Counted from the stretch's first letter, positions 1 through 14,930 are shown. The stretch: 64,000 nucleotides of DNA from Sialis fuliginosa (GCA_961205875.1 OY540817.1:16713001-16777000); one strand, 5' to 3'. Made by a program: numbers and translations. The notes: a model not told the origin generated them from the letters alone.

Positions 1-3000
1 CATCGTCATGCTTTGGTAACAGTTTCATATACGGACTAACAATAGTTGTTATGTATCACCTAAAACTCGCATTTTACTATAAACAAAATTGCAGGATGAT
101 TTGTACTTATTTAAATTCTTTTTAATTTTCTTCGAAGTTTTGTTGCATAAAATATTTAAATTTTTTAAACATAAATATAGCGACATATTGAAGTGTCAGG
201 AATATTTTGTTTATTTTTCATAAAGTGTAAGATACACTTGCGATATGAGAACAGATGTTAAGACAGTTTTTACACTCAAACGTCTAGACGGAGATTTTTA
301 TAGAAAAGTGTCAACTCTTTTATGTCGTGTAATCCAGGAAAATGATATTGTATACAATTGTACTTATTGTTAGTTCTGAACACGTACATACAAATTGCTT
401 CATTCAATAAATAGTTCACATTGTATGTTCATAACATTCATAACCTAAAATATTATATTTACCAATAATTAAAAAAATTTATTTAAAAATTAAAATTATT
501 TCAATTTTTCCATACATAAATTCCATAATAAAAGTTTAATACAGCTAAAAAACTTTGCCAATGACACCCAGTAAATGTTGCGGAATATTCGTTATGCGTA
601 TCCTTTCCCTTTTTTAGGAAACCGGTTTTAGAGGAAATTTTTAAAAAATTTAAAGAAAAAATTTTATATGCAAAAAAAAACACTATTTGATATTATCTTT
701 ATATTACACCCCCATATAACTTGGTACTCCCTGTACCTTGGCAATATATCAACAGACATTCTAGTAATGAAAAATTTATAACAGTTTAAATAAAAATATT
801 ATTTTATTTAGTCAGTGCAAAACATTTAATAACATATAAAGCTTTTTGCTTTTTTCATATCCCAAATCTTAAGTAAAATATTACAAACTCACCCAATTTA
901 TTTAGGAGTTAGAGACACAAATAACTATCTTTTGTAATTACACATCTTTTAACTTTAATTTATTATTTAATTATTATGTTTTCCTTCTAAATTTTTAATT
1001 ACTATGCAAGATAAAAATATAAACAACAATAATATATTTTAAAAGTAAATTTCTCCGTGTGAAGAACAAGTTAGAAACTCTCTTATAAAAAGACATTTAA
1101 TTCTTATCTCAAATACCAGATCACTTCGTTGTGAATTCAAATAGTAGTAGGGAAATTCTTCTACGAAATAAAATCTGCTATTTTTATGCAGAACGTATTT
1201 TTGCGTGCATGAGGGACATTGAAATTTACCTATTACATTCTAAGTGATTTATGAAAGTAAAAAATCATTTTTATTTGACAAATAAATACAAACCATTCGT
1301 AAAATTTGACTTTAAGAATTTATTATATAGTGTAAGTATTAAAAACGAATCTACACAATTTTTCAAGTAATATCGTACGAAGGTGAATAAAAAGTATGAA
1401 ATATTACCTACCTAAATATTTTTTCAAGCATCCCATTTTCATGGAAAATTACATTCGGTCAAATTGGTTTATTTTTTGTAAATTATGCTGTAGTAAAGTG
1501 TAGTATATATAGTAAATAAAAACAAATTAATTGTTTAAATAAATAAGTATTCGCGCAAGCTTTCGTTTCACAGTATCATCGTTAAGTATATTGAGGATTA
1601 ATATTTTAGTTAAAAATATATTTTTTAGTATAGTTTTTATTTTAAATAAAAATATAATTTACAAACAAAAATGAATAAACAAAGGGTGGTATTGAATATT
1701 CCACTGATATTATAAGTTGATTTCCGCGTACAACGCTGTTTTTTCAAGTCATGAACTATAATCGATTCGCGTGGAAAAAAAATGACTTTTGTCGATTTTC
1801 GCGTCCAAGGGATTAAACGTTGGTCAATAACACGACCAAACTGACGCGACTTACACCCAGAAGCTAAGATCCATATCAAGATCACCACGGAAGTCTCAAG
1901 ACTTGTGTATTTTTATTTTACCAAATTTTTTTACAATTTAAAATTCCATTCCTTGCTTAAAAAATCAAACCTTAGTAACTGTTTTATTTTAAAAGCTGCT
2001 AGCTCTTGGACTGTTAGTATCATACTTTTCGCTTGTTATTGTACCACTGCCATTAAACCTCAACCGACCCTGTCGACGTACATAAATTCACAGCTAATTA
2101 TTAATTTTATTTACATAAAAATACTATCTACCGATTTTTGATAGCGAAAAATATTCGTTCCAATTATTCCCCAATTTTCATTTATCATGTATGACATCAT
2201 TGGGTAATGGAACACCCTGTACAATTTGACCCGTTAACTAATACAATATATATTCTATTTTCGTGAGATGTATAAATTTCTTAGAAGTAGAGTTAATTAG
2301 TAAATGGCTTGAGCTCCTCTCTGTTTGTTTTTATGCCCGTCTCGCTTCCATTGTAAAGATCTCAAATAAAGATTTACCGTCGCCTATTATGATATGTTTA
2401 TTTGAACATATGAATTTTATATTTTGTTTTTATTAGTTCAAAACTTACATAAATCAAAACTTAAGCTGCACTAATTCTTTTATTCTTATAATTAAATAAT
2501 AATATATGTTGATAATTATTTCGTATAGTTTTTAAAAACTCAAAAATAAATTTTAAGGATGTAAAAAGAAAGTTTTGTGGTGGATATTCCAAATACTTTC
2601 ACATACATACATATTTACCAATTACTGTACTAATGTCAACAAAATATCAAAATCTATTCCTCCTGAGAGTAATAAATTATGCTATAATTTGTATAACAAA
2701 AAGTTAATACATATGCTATATGTATTAAAATAACATAAAAAATGTACAGAAATATTTTTAGATATAATTGTCCCGGTGTTATTTTTATTAACGATGTTTG
2801 TCTTTTGAATATTTTCAAGAAACTTTTTAATAGAACCACCACCTACTATAATATTTTCAACAATTCTTTGGAGATTAATACGTTGAAACTTTTGGTATTT
2901 GTTTGAACAAACTTAAAAACTTATTAAATAAAGGTTACTTTTTATAATATGATAACCAGGAAGATTTTAAATCTTGGTATATTTTTATCTAAACACAAAT

Positions 3001-4590
3001 AAATAATTAAATACTTAGGGGGGCAATTTTATCAAATGTTATAGCCACACTTCACAACCTTTTTATCGATTGAACCACCTAATCAAAATTTCAAAACAGC
3101 ACATGAAAATGTAGTAGGTATATTAATTATAAATTACTATGCTGTTATAAAGTACAGTGAACCATCTTAAAACGTATTTTACCTTTGATCTCATATTTAC
3201 TTACCACAAGACTCAAGTTAAAGGTTATTTCATAACTGTCTAACTGTCAAATAAGTTTAAATATATTTTAAACGAAGATAGCAAATTCATATCATCATTT
3301 AACATACAAACAACAGTTTAATATCGCACATAATTTTTAGACGTAGGAGTAAAAGCGATATATGTATATGTTTTGAGAGGTTCGTCAATTTCCAATGTAG
3401 GCGATTTAAGAATGTTCACAGTATTTTTTGTTTCTTGGTATAATTGTATAAATTCCTGTTTATATTTTTTATATCGACTTCTCTTTGGCATTTCATTATA
3501 GCTTCGTACATTATTTTTCAACTGTATTTTGACTTCCAAATATTATTTTAATGTACAGGGAATTAATGATATTTTTTATACTGTTTCTGAAAAGTGTAGG
3601 CTTTGTGAAATATAATTTTTAAAATTTCAGTTGACAGTGGATAGAATATATTTACATAATATGTACAATACATTTAAGAAAGTATTCCATGAATATAAAA
3701 TATAGAATTGTTTAACATTCGGAATACAAACAGAGGGAATATCAAAAAATAACCCTGTCTCACTTAATATGTAAATATCATACATGGTTATTTTACATGT
3801 ATGTATGTATATTTATTGCAATATTTCTTCAAACGAAACTTTGTCTATGTAAAATTACACACGGAGTGTAGAATTTAACTATGAAACTTAGAAAAATCAA
3901 TTTTATTTCGGAATCCTTAATACTTACATATACAGGGTATTCGCGAGAACCGAGTGATCATTGCTAACTATATCATAGCTATAAGATCGATTAAATAGGC
4001 AAAGTAACAGATTTTTTTTTGGGATGAAAAAAACAACTGGAAACATTAAAAATCTGCTCCTCTTTGTAATTTATTTAATTTGCATAGCACACTATGTCAA
4101 TATTTTCTATTAATTTAATTCTTGTTTTATATCAATTTTACCATCATCTATATTAGACTTTTGTAAAGAAGACATTGACTATAAAATCCAACATTAATAT
4201 TCAGATTACTCTATTTAAAAATAGTTATGTTTCAATATTTTTCTTAAATTTGACATTAGTAGGTTTTTTTTGATACCGCCATTATTCATTTCGGAAAAAA
4301 ATACTAAAACATTGCCCATTAAACAGTTCTTCTAGCTCCAATAATAACAGTTACACCCTTTATAAAAACATTTTCTATCCTGTTAATAAATAATGTCAAC
4401 TAGGAAAAATATTGTCTTTAATGGGCAGTCTATCGTTGATATATCGATGTGTTTTTCTCTTTAATTTAGTGGCAATTGAGAGATAGTATAGGATTCAACA
4501 AAATGATTTTGTACCCAAGTTTTCAAAATTAGTTTTTCTGATTATCTGAAGTAGTACCGATTTATTTATTGCAGAACCATTCAAAACTCC
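1..4590. other. AT-rich intergenic sequence, no gene seen
   Basis: Only short open frames (under 85 codons) with low-complexity, AT-driven composition are present. None shows a domain, a signal peptide or a splice-compatible continuation that I recognise. Scattered ACACCCTGTA or TACAGGGTA words (about 2,209 and 3,932) resemble transposon ends but cannot be paired convincingly. Confidence 0.6.
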
Positions 4591-5165
4591 TCCGAACTCA
4601 GACCACAGAAGAGGCAGATCAAAATTCATTGCAGGTCAATACGTTTTTTTATATAATTTTTATTAAATTTGAAAAAGAACTGTCGAACCCGATTTTGCAA
4701 AACAAACTGCCAAAAAATTGTAATGTCATTAACAAACTGATTGATAAGTTGAATACAAAAATTATAATTTTGAATCATGACATATAAATATCTTATTCAG
4801 GTGTAGTATCAAGTATAACATCATATTTTTAGATTTATTTATTTATTTTCAGAAAAACTTGAATTTTGTTAATGTTAATAGCGTTATTGACAGCTGTCAA
4901 ATGTATAGTCTGGTATCAGATTCATGTTCAGCAACCTCTAAACCTCTAATATTCTTTGGTTTCGCAGAAAAAATATGTACTTTTTTAAGTTGACTGCGAC
5001 ATTAACAACTGTCATATTATATTGCTAACAAACTTATCAATCTTTTTGTTATAGACTTAATTTTTTGCCAATTATTTGCAAAATCGGGTTCTACAGTCCT
5101 TTTTCACATTTATTTACAATTTTTTATAAAAAAACGCCTTGATCATATCAGAATTGCAGTCTGAA
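4590..5165. repeat. Long inverted repeat (foldback element)
   Basis: The left part, with AACCCGATTTTGCAAAAC near 4,687, is the reverse complement of the right part, with TTTGCAAAATCGGGTTC near 5,076. The match extends outward through GAAAAAGGACTG-like and ACGTTTTTTTATA-like blocks to about 4,625 and 5,160. Arms are roughly 120-150 bp and imperfect, separated by unrelated AT-rich sequence. A decayed non-autonomous DNA transposon is the simplest reading. The short open frame at 4,569-4,787 lies inside the left arm and is probably not a gene. The ends are approximate. Confidence 0.6.
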
Positions 5166-6180
5166 GTGATTTTTTAACAATGATTTTTGATTTATCTCCA
5201 CTGCATGTTATAGTTCAAATAAGCACTTTATCTAGTATATTATTTTCTTTTTTTGTTTAAATCAAGTATAATATTCAGTTGTTTTTTTCAAATAAGAAAC
5301 CTCCAGCAATTTGCTTAATTTACATCTTAATTTAATTTATCAATAAGTTTATCATCTTTTTCTTCTTCTACCCTCAAGGTTTATATTTTTCATTGTTACA
5401 ACAAAATTTCTACAAAGCTTTGAGATAAATACATACTTCACAAACGAAATAACTGAAAACCCATTAGATATTGTAACCAGAGAACTTACACAGGTATTAT
5501 ATTAGTTCTTACAAGGAAACGAACACGATATTTATTAGATACAATTAACACCAGATGAAAAAATACTAAAACAATCGGCGAAAGTCTGAAATAATTCCAC
5601 AGAAAGTACAAATAACGAGCTCTTTGTAACAATAGCACTGCGCGTTTCTCAAGAAGCAATTACGATCGAGAGGGCGTTAATCCATGTTCTTTACGGTCGC
5701 TCTAATTGTTCGTATTACGTCTTACCTCTCTCTCAAACACACATACATACATCAAAATACCTTTGAATTAGGGTTGCTAGGGTATGATAGATTTAGGATA
5801 CAGCCAGTGATATTTTTTTCTTGTTTTATTTTTATTCGCAGTTTCTGTGTTCGGACTCGAGTAAGAAAATCCGAAATACTTATTTCGGGTAAATTTTTGG
5901 TGGAGAGGGAAAACAATTCAATTGAGCCTTTGTAATGTCAAGTTCTTGATTAATTTTCAGTCAATTCTGATTAATACCTGGTATCGCAAATAATAATTAC
6001 CAGCAGGTTATCTCAAATTATTATTAACTATAAATTGAAGACACTATTTAAGTTATATTTTCTCCGTAAAACATGTGAAATAAATTAAATCTGTTTTTTT
6101 TAAATTTAGTAAATTAAAATAATTATAGTGCTCAAAACAACTATTTCAAAATATACACTATGCATAAATATACATATGCC
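5166..6180. other. Intergenic sequence, nothing recognised
   Basis: There is AT-rich sequence with one slightly GC-richer patch near 5,630-5,720. No coding frame, repeat pair or RNA gene could be supported. Confidence 0.5.
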
Positions 6181-6810
6181 AAGTAAATGCATAGCATAAT
6201 TTAGATAAAAACCGCTAAAATATTCAGAACTGCCTGCCAATGGTTAACCATTTAATTTTCATATAATTTTATCAAAAAATATGTATTCGACATTTTTCTG
6301 GTTATTTTGACAACTTCAATCTAAATCTAAACTTTTCTGCTATGCAAACGTCAAAATAACATTTAATAGGTATGTCAAAGTAAATATTAAAAAAAAGACG
6401 ATATTTTAAAGCAAATTGAGATAAATCTTTGTAAGGGAATATTTTACAAAAAATAATGTAGTAACCTATATTATAGACAGTTGAATGCTCCACAAAAAAT
6501 ATTATATAAAATTTTCACGTAACATTTGCCTTTCTTTCCCCCTTACACACAATTTTAATAATTTTTAAATGGAACCGTCCTTAAGCCAGACCTAACCATC
6601 CAAACAAGTTTCATTAATATCGATTCAGTGGTTCATGAGTTATGCGTGTGATAAGGATTCAGGGGACAGTAGACAGACAGACACGGAATGAAAAGTGTTT
6701 GTCTTGACCTGAAACAGAAAGATCAAGTTAAAATTTTGAATTCGGAAAACAATTTTTTTCTCATTTTAAAACAATCACAAAGCTTCTCGTATCTTTAATA
6801 TTGCGGTTGG
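6180..6810. repeat. Dispersed repeat copy with LINE-like tail (interrupted)
   Basis: Blocks at about 6,190-6,300 and 6,665-6,795 match about 22,965-23,220 in the same order and orientation. Shared words include GAAAAGTGTTTGTCTTGACC versus GAAAAGTGTTTATCTTGACG, and AGACAGACAGACACGGAA. The copy at 6.2 kb carries about 360 bp of extra sequence between the blocks, which the other copy lacks. The GACAGACA tract and a CAGTGGTTCATGAGTTAT-type sentence are typical of insect LINE 3' tails. No coding sequence remains. Confidence 0.6.
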
Positions 6811-7772
6811 TTAGTCACTTGCTTATTACAGGTGAGAAAAGGTTGTCCGCCTGTAGGCAGAACTATGCAGTCAATAAGTGAACATAAAAAAACCGTTAAA
6901 GTAAAGCTTTAAGGCGGGTAAGTGCATTAAGGGTTAATTCACTCCGTCTATTATCATGATGTTATTTTAACAAAATTCTGTTAAAATAAACAAAAACTAC
7001 ATATAGTATTTTTGTTTAAAAAGTAACAGAGTATCACGTTATAGGTATACATATAATTTACATTTATATATTATACATATTATTCACCATAAAAAACCTT
7101 GAGGAAAGGATTAAACCAAATTATAAACGAGTCGCTTTAGGCATGAGTATTGTCGATTAAAATAGAGGTGTTAAATAAGAAATATCTCTGAGGAGAATAT
7201 AATATTCATTCTGAATAGCCTTCAGCTATTTACAAGTATGAGCTTTAATTGGAGTTTTCATTCACACAGATAAAGCTTTTCAATTTCACCAGGTTTCAGT
7301 TTTACCATTTTAAGTGTGTTAAATTCCTGAAAGGGTTTCTTTGGCTATTTTTTAATTTATACAGATTTATACATATACAAAAGTAGTAGTTTTAATTTAT
7401 AAACTTGTTCCCCTGATATTAAAAACTCAAATTTACACCGCAAAGTTTGATAACAATGGCGTTATTTTTAAGTATGTAAGTAAGAGAGTCTAAACTCAAA
7501 ACAGTTTTTAAAAAACTTTCTTGTTTACAGGAAAGGGATTCAATTGGATTCTCGCTTTATTTATATCTTCTTATGGAGTTATTTAAACAGTCGTTTTGTC
7601 TTCCAAACAAAAGAGTCTAGAGCAAATAAGTACATAAGTTTCTGTGATATTTCTGCTGGTATATTTATTGTAACTTAATCAAAGATTAAATTGTATTAAC
7701 GAAATAACTACGTAATAGAATTTGGAAAAAATATTTTAGGATTTTTTTATTTGTTTTTGTTATTCAATTTAT
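6811..7772. other. Intergenic sequence, nothing recognised
   Basis: AT-rich, no supportable gene or repeat boundary. Confidence 0.5.
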
Positions 7773-8552
7773 TTAAGGGGTTACGTACTCATACTTCAGA
7801 ATTTTCAAAAAAAGTTTTTATTTTTATTATTTGTTATTATACTTACGCACAAAAAATACTCAAAAATTCCTTTTAATAACGGAGTTATAATGATAAATGT
7901 GACGCCGTAACCGATTAATACATGCCAAGATTCGCGCTACTTTCAGGCAATGAAAGAAGCTCGAACAGCCCGCAGATTAAAAAAACAAAACATAGAAAAT
8001 ACAAAAATTCATGAGAAGAAGGCAAACGGTATGGACTAGGAATGGCAGATTAATTAAAACTTTAAACGCGTTTTTCTCGAAACTACCTTTTTTTATACGG
8101 TCTGCACGATAACTCAAGGAGTTTTTAATATTTTTAGATGTTTTTTTTGAAATTTTCCAAAATTAATTTTCTATAGTTTGTCGAGCCATTTTATATTTTG
8201 TTTAATAAATTTTAATGAACCATAAAAGAACAAGTTTTTTGATGAAAATAATTTTTTTATCTTCAAAATGTCATAAAATGCTTATTTTTTAAAAATAAAA
8301 AATTTGGATCGGCAAACTAAAACGAATACATTAATGTTCAAGAATATTTTTGAATTTTTTGAACAGTGGTCTAAAGAATCCCAATTTACATATAGAATTT
8401 ATGAAGCATTTTTTTTATTACTTATAACTGATTAATAATATAAATAATGTGTAGCTAATATTTTGTCTTATTTTTAGCAATGATCTCCTTAATATACAAC
8501 CTGAAAAGTACTCGTTTTCACCAGCGCTGCAGGGGTGTGTGTAACCCTTTAA
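7773..8552 (+). mobile_element. Non-autonomous TIR element with TTAA ends, copy A
   Basis: The left edge reads TTAA followed by GGGGTTACGTACTC; the right edge reads GTAACCCT followed by TTAA. The outer bases therefore form short terminal inverted repeats flanked by a TTAA duplication. Internal landmarks (TCTGCACGATAACTC, TTGTCGAGCCATTTT, CCTTTTAATAACGGAGTTATAA) recur in copies at 15,164-16,428 (inverted) and about 17,119-18,070 (direct). There is no transposase frame. The TTAA target suggests piggyBac-type mobilisation, but TIR identity to that superfamily is not shown. Confidence 0.65.
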
Positions 8553-11500
8553 GTAAAAGAAAATCTTGAAAAAAATATTTTTTTTCCAAGTTTTATTAAG
8601 TCCAATTGTTATTTTTATCACAAGCTGGTGAATTCCGAATAAAAAAATTCTTGAAAGTTCAAAAAAATTGTTACTTTGTTAAATGTAGGTATTGAAAATT
8701 GTATGCCTTTTAATTTTAAATAAATATCAATCATCATTTTTCCAACCCTGAAAATTTTGTATGGGACATTTTTACTAGTAACAAACTATTTGGGATATTT
8801 GACCATCAATACAGGACTGTCAATTGTAAAATTGAAACTGAGATAAAACTACAATTATAAAAAGACGATACCTACCTTCGTCTCCTCTCGTGTGCAACCC
8901 AAATACAGAGACCCAAAAAAGTGCTATTTTCCTTAAATCTCGAGATAGACTTTTTTCCTAATTACTAAACTACTATTTCATACCTGAAGAAATATAGAAA
9001 ATACTAAAGCAATTTCAGTTGACTTTAATTTTCTCCAATATTACTTTCATTTCTTTACGTTTTTCGTGATCTTTGGCTGTTCGACCTTTCAGTAAAGACA
9101 TACCATTTTCCCGCCCCGAGTATAACAATTAGCCCCTCCCCCTCCCGTCCATTGGCAATATAATCAGAGTCATTAGGTTCATCTCGTTTATTTCCAGCAT
9201 CATTTTAATTTCTGCTTCCAAACACAGATATCGTTATAACTGCCTACATTCTCAGAAATATCGATAAACTCAATGACGCACAAGAAATATTTTCACGATT
9301 TTTTTTCCTTCTGGTATAATAATTATCTACGGCAGTATTCTTTTGTGAACAACTTTCCTGAAAGCGAGTTCTTCAATATCTCAATGCTCTTAAATAATAC
9401 GCAGTTTAGGATTGTACAAATAATATAAAAACAAAATTAAAATTATATTTTTGATCTCAATAAAATTTTTTTAAACATTTTCCAAGTGTACAGTTGAAAT
9501 AATGAATGTATTACAAAAAATCTGGGTTATGTTGAAAAATCATCAATTTGTAATTAACAACTATGTGTTTCTAAACCGGGGAAACACGCACTCCAGAGGG
9601 AGGGGGGGGGGGCATATGCGATTCTCAGAGGAAGCTTGGACGTTCTTCATAACAAAATAAAAACACACTTGGTTAGAATTAATTTAATTTCCCTACTGAT
9701 ATACCAGTTTAGAAACTTGAGAGAACTCTTTTTCTCACTGAAGTTCAATTGTTACCAGAAAATATCCAAGAAGATTTTTTTTAAACTGAAAATTACCAAA
9801 GGCAAGTTCCAAAGAAATTATCTGGAATTTTTATTTTTGCTTAAATATATACATAATTTAAATTTAAGAAGCTTTAATTTTTAGTTAATTTTTTTAATGC
9901 CAAATATCATAAAAACATTGCATTTTACGTGACACATTCATAACATTGGATTATTATTCCAGTTATATTACATCTCTATGGTAAACATACATATATAAAC
10001 AATTAATAATATGTCAAATAAATCTCCTTACCAGTTGTATCTTCAGTTACTGCTCACTTTACACAAACGTCTTTAAATTTGTTCTATTTCACTAAATAAT
10101 CCATGTACATTAGCAATAAAAATCTTCAAAACACTTCTGGAAGCATAACATGATAATTTAGAACAAAACCAAATAATAATAAAAAATATATTCAAGTGGA
10201 AAACCTAACAGAAAAATATGTCTACGAATATGACAAAAGTAGCTTACGTCGTCTAATAAAATATTTTATTTGATAAATTATTAAACAGGTAGACAGAGTC
10301 ATCTTTCTTAGAAACTCGGCGGAGCGAAATTTTACTTAAATTTTGTATTAACAAGATAAACTTCTGAGCGTCTTAATTTAATATTTCGTAAGTCTCTTAT
10401 TTGATTAACCTTATATTAAAAATTGATAAATGTATATTCGCAAGAAATATTCAACCACAACCAAATTTAGCTCCAGAAATTTATCGCACCTGTATACAGG
10501 ACGAATAAAAAGTACAAATCAATTATACAGCTTGAAGTAGAAAATAATTTTTTTAACTATTTTCTTTTTTTATGGAACGTCATAGTTAAGAAATATGACA
10601 TTATCTATTTTTTTACATAAATATAATAAAAAATAATAATTATAACATTACCCAGTTAATATATTTTACTCTATTGAAAATAGGATTTAATATTTCAGTT
10701 ACACCCTGTATATGTTGACGCAATACTTTACTTTTCGGACAGGATGGTTTCTTGTGTTATACGTTTTACTCACTTTTACTCGTTTTTTTGCCTTAAATAT
10801 TTCAGTTAGTCGGTTTATTTTTGTATTTGTAGAAATATGCAGAGATACAAAATGGATCTGGGTGTGGGCCGTGAAATATTCAGGTCATAACCAAAACCTG
10901 ACGTAAGTGATTTTGAAATCTTAAATGATTAAATTTTCCCAACTGGAAGTTACTGTAATCGGTCAGAAAATCAAAATCAAAAATTTCATCATAATTGTAT
11001 AATAGATATATAGAATAATCCAATTTACATGAATAATTACAACAAGAATAAATTAATAATAAAAAAATTGAAAAATACTTGTATTGCATAAAAAACCAAT
11101 AAATAAATCAATTATATCATACATTTTCCAAGCATTGCTATACAAAAGAATACAAAGACTAGTATTCCCAACATTTAGCACAAAATTAGACCATTATGTT
11201 ATAAAACATTGGTTGACCCAGTTTCACCTGGTTTAGGTGTGCTATAGACGTTGGGGGGCGGGAGCGATTGCTAGTTACTTCCGTTTTTATAGTTTGGTAC
11301 GACTGAGTGGCAGTTTTTCTTGAAAAGCAGTTTACATAAACACACTCACGTCATTGGGGGTTAGCTCTAGCTGGCGCTGTTCGATTTCTCTGTCAATAAT
11401 CATTATATACGTACCAGCGTGTTAACCCTTTCACAGGCGTTGTGTACTAATAATAATAATCAATAGTATGTTTACATTTATTTTATGCTTTTAATTATTT

Positions 11501-12228
11501 ATATTTCATATAAGCTTTAAGCTGCATGAAAGTGTTTTATTGCATTAATTAGATTTTAGTGCTCAAAATATTGTATTTGGAACGTTCTATCGATCAAAAT
11601 AAAAGCCAAAAATTATGTAGCTAAAAATTAAATTAATTAAATAGTTTATTTTCAAGTAATAAGAAAACGCAGGTACATATTCATAAGTTTTCCATGGTTG
11701 ATTATAAATATTTCCAAAATTTTGCATTTTGATTTTTTTTAGAATTTTATGAATATAATATATGGGGTAGATGTATGAGCAGGTAATTTAAAATATTTGG
11801 GAATCATGTTCAAATCGAGAGCAAAATCGGTGACATACGTACGACCTGTTTTTTTTAAAACTACTATAAATGCTCATATATATATTATATATATGCAAAA
11901 TTGAGTACTTTATTTGATTTATTTACAATTTTATTTCGTTCTATTACATTTAAAGGTCAAATTTTTCGAAAGAAAGCATCCCTTTATAAAATATTAAAAC
12001 ATAAAATGAATAAAATTCTTATACAAACGAAAAACAAAATCTAGACCAATAAAAATAAAAACAACTGATGGACAAATGCGTGACTTTTTATTTACTTTTT
12101 TATTTTTTCGGGTCACGAGGTAACTCGGCATGATCGTAAACGATTTTGAAATATATGATAGTGAGCACGTATAATTGTGAGTCAAAGTACTGAGGAACAA
12201 TCGTACGTGACCGGCCATGTGTTATATT
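8553..12228. other. Intergenic sequence
   Basis: No supportable gene. It has a poly-G tract near 9,600-9,612 and a GC-richer patch at about 11,220-11,420 that contains CTCTAGCTGGCGCT. The short open frames at 9,636, 10,712, 10,880 and 11,994 are AT-driven and show no domain. Confidence 0.5.
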
Positions 12229-12504
12229 TCGAAAATAAAATCATTTTCGATAAATACAATTCCAATAAATATTTTTTAAACTATAGTTTAACTTTTCTAA
12301 AATTTCTCGGAAATCATATAACGATTTATAAAAAAAATGTTTTCATTAAAAAAATTAATAATCTGAAATTATTATTTTCGAAAAATAAAATCATTTTCGA
12401 CAAATACGATTTCAGTAAATATTTTTTAAATTAGTTTAACTTTTCTTAAATTTCTCGGAAATCATTTTTCATTAAAAAATAAATAATCTGAAATTATTAT
12501 TTAC
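12229..12504. repeat. Two-unit tandem duplication (about 125-150 bp units)
   Basis: The block that begins AAAATAAAATCATTTTCGA and ends CTGAAATTATTATTT occurs at about 12,229-12,377 and again at about 12,378-12,504. Shared internal words are TAAATATTTTTTAAA, AATTTCTCGGAAATCAT and TAATCTGAAATTATTATTT. The second unit lacks about 20 bases present in the first. The units have diverged, so the duplication is not recent. Confidence 0.75.
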
Positions 12505-14930
12505 AATCAAAAATTAAAATTTCATTTTGACATATTTATTCCGATAGGTATTAATATTAAATTTAAATAGATTTTTAATTAGAAAATAGGTCGTGGTTGC
12601 GAGCGAAAATCACTCATGCCTAGGATGTACGAAATAGTTTTCCCACTACGGAACATATTAATTAATATGCAATACAATTAAAATTTAGATAAAATTACGT
12701 GAATTTGAATTATAAGCTCAAATTTTCTAGTGCCTAACTATAAGCTGTAAGACAATTATGTACAGATTACTATTTTACAAATCAATAAAAAAACAATAAT
12801 ATAAATATTTATTGTGATAAAAAATAACATACACTTTCTTTGTTTCAATCTTGATAGCCAACGTTTATTGGTTACATTCTACTACCAAAGAACATATGCT
12901 ACAAAATCACTTTGAGATGTTAATACGGGCTACGAACAGGCTAAATGTTGTGAAAGTAAATAGAAAACGAATATTTCTTCACGGAGATATCCACGCTACA
13001 TTTATTTATATAGTTTTCCTATAAGGGTTGATCAGCTACCCTAAATAGCTTCCCTTCTACGGTTTTTCAGTTTTATTTACCCATATTGGTTTTATATGTA
13101 TATTCCTTTCAATAGCGTTTATAAAAATAAACGCTATCATGTCATTTCAATCCATTTTGTTATAATATTTTGGAAATCTGTAATAAAAATAGTATTTTAA
13201 CCAAAGACTTGAACCCTGAAAAAATAATGATTTTTGAACCCAAATAATTTGCACCATACTAAACCCAAACCCGAACCCGAACAATAAATAAGTTTCGGTT
13301 CAAGTCCCTGAATTTAACTCCCATATTTGTTTATTATTAAATAATATCTATACAATATTACCAACCGTATTCATAACAAATAAAGTAAAACCTCTAAATA
13401 ACTAACCCTGGGCTTGGCATACATTGCACAAAAATTCTCATCGAAAAATTAATATTAAACATCCTAGCATACTTTCAATTATAAACATGCATAAATTCAA
13501 ACTGATAACTAACTAATTTGTTTATTTTTTTAACATAAACGACCACTTCCATATTAGTCCTTTATACCGAAGTCCTACTATATTTCGAAAAGGAAGAAGA
13601 ATTCAATATTAAAACATAATATTTAATTTATAGTTACAGTTAGTCCAAAAAATACATAGGTACATGGAATTTTTAAATTTATTTTAATGTAAAGTTTAAG
13701 AATGTTAATAAAAGAATACATGTTATTTGTCAAAAGTAAAAAAATGTAACTATAAGAAATAGTTGAAAACGTAAAAATTTTAATTTAATTATATTGAAGT
13801 CTGAGCTAAATTAAAAAAGTTATCTATATAATATTTATCAAATTAAAATTATGTTTACATTTTTTTTTATTAAAAAAAAAATCAAAATTTTTTAAGGGGT
13901 GGAAGAAAAATTGCTTAGAGGTAAAGTATTTTTTAATTAAAATTTCTTCATATTTCACGTTTTCATATTTTCTTCATTATTTCTCAAACAATACAAATAA
14001 TGCTTGCAATTAATTAGGAAATTCCACATTATTTGAAACTTTGCAATCACTACGTCATTAAGTAAAATTTTTAAGAAAAAATTTATTGGAGATCAAAATT
14101 AGGGTTCAATGATATAACGAATTCGCTTTATAGATGCGCGAAAATTTATTTTAAATATTACGTACTACTCCGTTGTTAATGTTTGAAAATTGAAACATAT
14201 GTTACTTGTTAGTACTTTTGATACTTTACCAAATCAATTCAAAATATTTTCAAAACTTTTTTAGAGTTATTAAAACCTTTTTAAACGCCAAATTTTAAAG
14301 GCAATTTCCCAGAACATAAAGTTCTTGATTTTTTATTTTCTTTCGCCATCTTAAAGCAGAATTGGTGTATTTTTACACCATCAAAGATCCGTTGTTAAGT
14401 ATTTTTATATTGATTTAATTGATATACTAATAACCTTTTTGAAATTTTAATTTTTTAAATCAAATCAAAGTATTTTAAAAAATTATCAACTATCAATAAT
14501 ACAAAAATTTTATTTGACACCCCAAACGATACCCCTGGCAATCACCCTAACTAAATTAATCCAATGTAACATAATTTTTAGGTTATTGGTATATTTTTTA
14601 TTTATTTATTAGTACAGTACCTATACAAAAATTACTTTAAAAATATATGGTATTTGTACAGGATTGTTAAAATTAGTATACTAGATAAGAGGTCGATTAT
14701 GAACTTTTATAAATCTAATAATTACCTCCATATTGGAACTGGCTATAGTTATATTCATCTATACGTAAATATAAAAAAGTTATTTTTTATTTCCTTACTT
14801 TTAAAATATTATTAATTATTTAAACTCATCTAATGGGAATTAAATTTATACATTTACCCTTCTCCAAAAAATGTACTAGCCTAAAAAAATTAAACAAACA
14901 AAAAATACTACCATGATAAAACACTAGGGA
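12505..14930. other. AT-rich intergenic sequence
   Basis: No coding frame longer than noise and no clear repeat pair found. Confidence 0.5.

Noticed and set aside
2209..3945. ACACCCTGTA and TACAGGGTA words as possible mariner ends
   Set aside because: They face the wrong way for one element and no matching inverted subterminal sequence was found.
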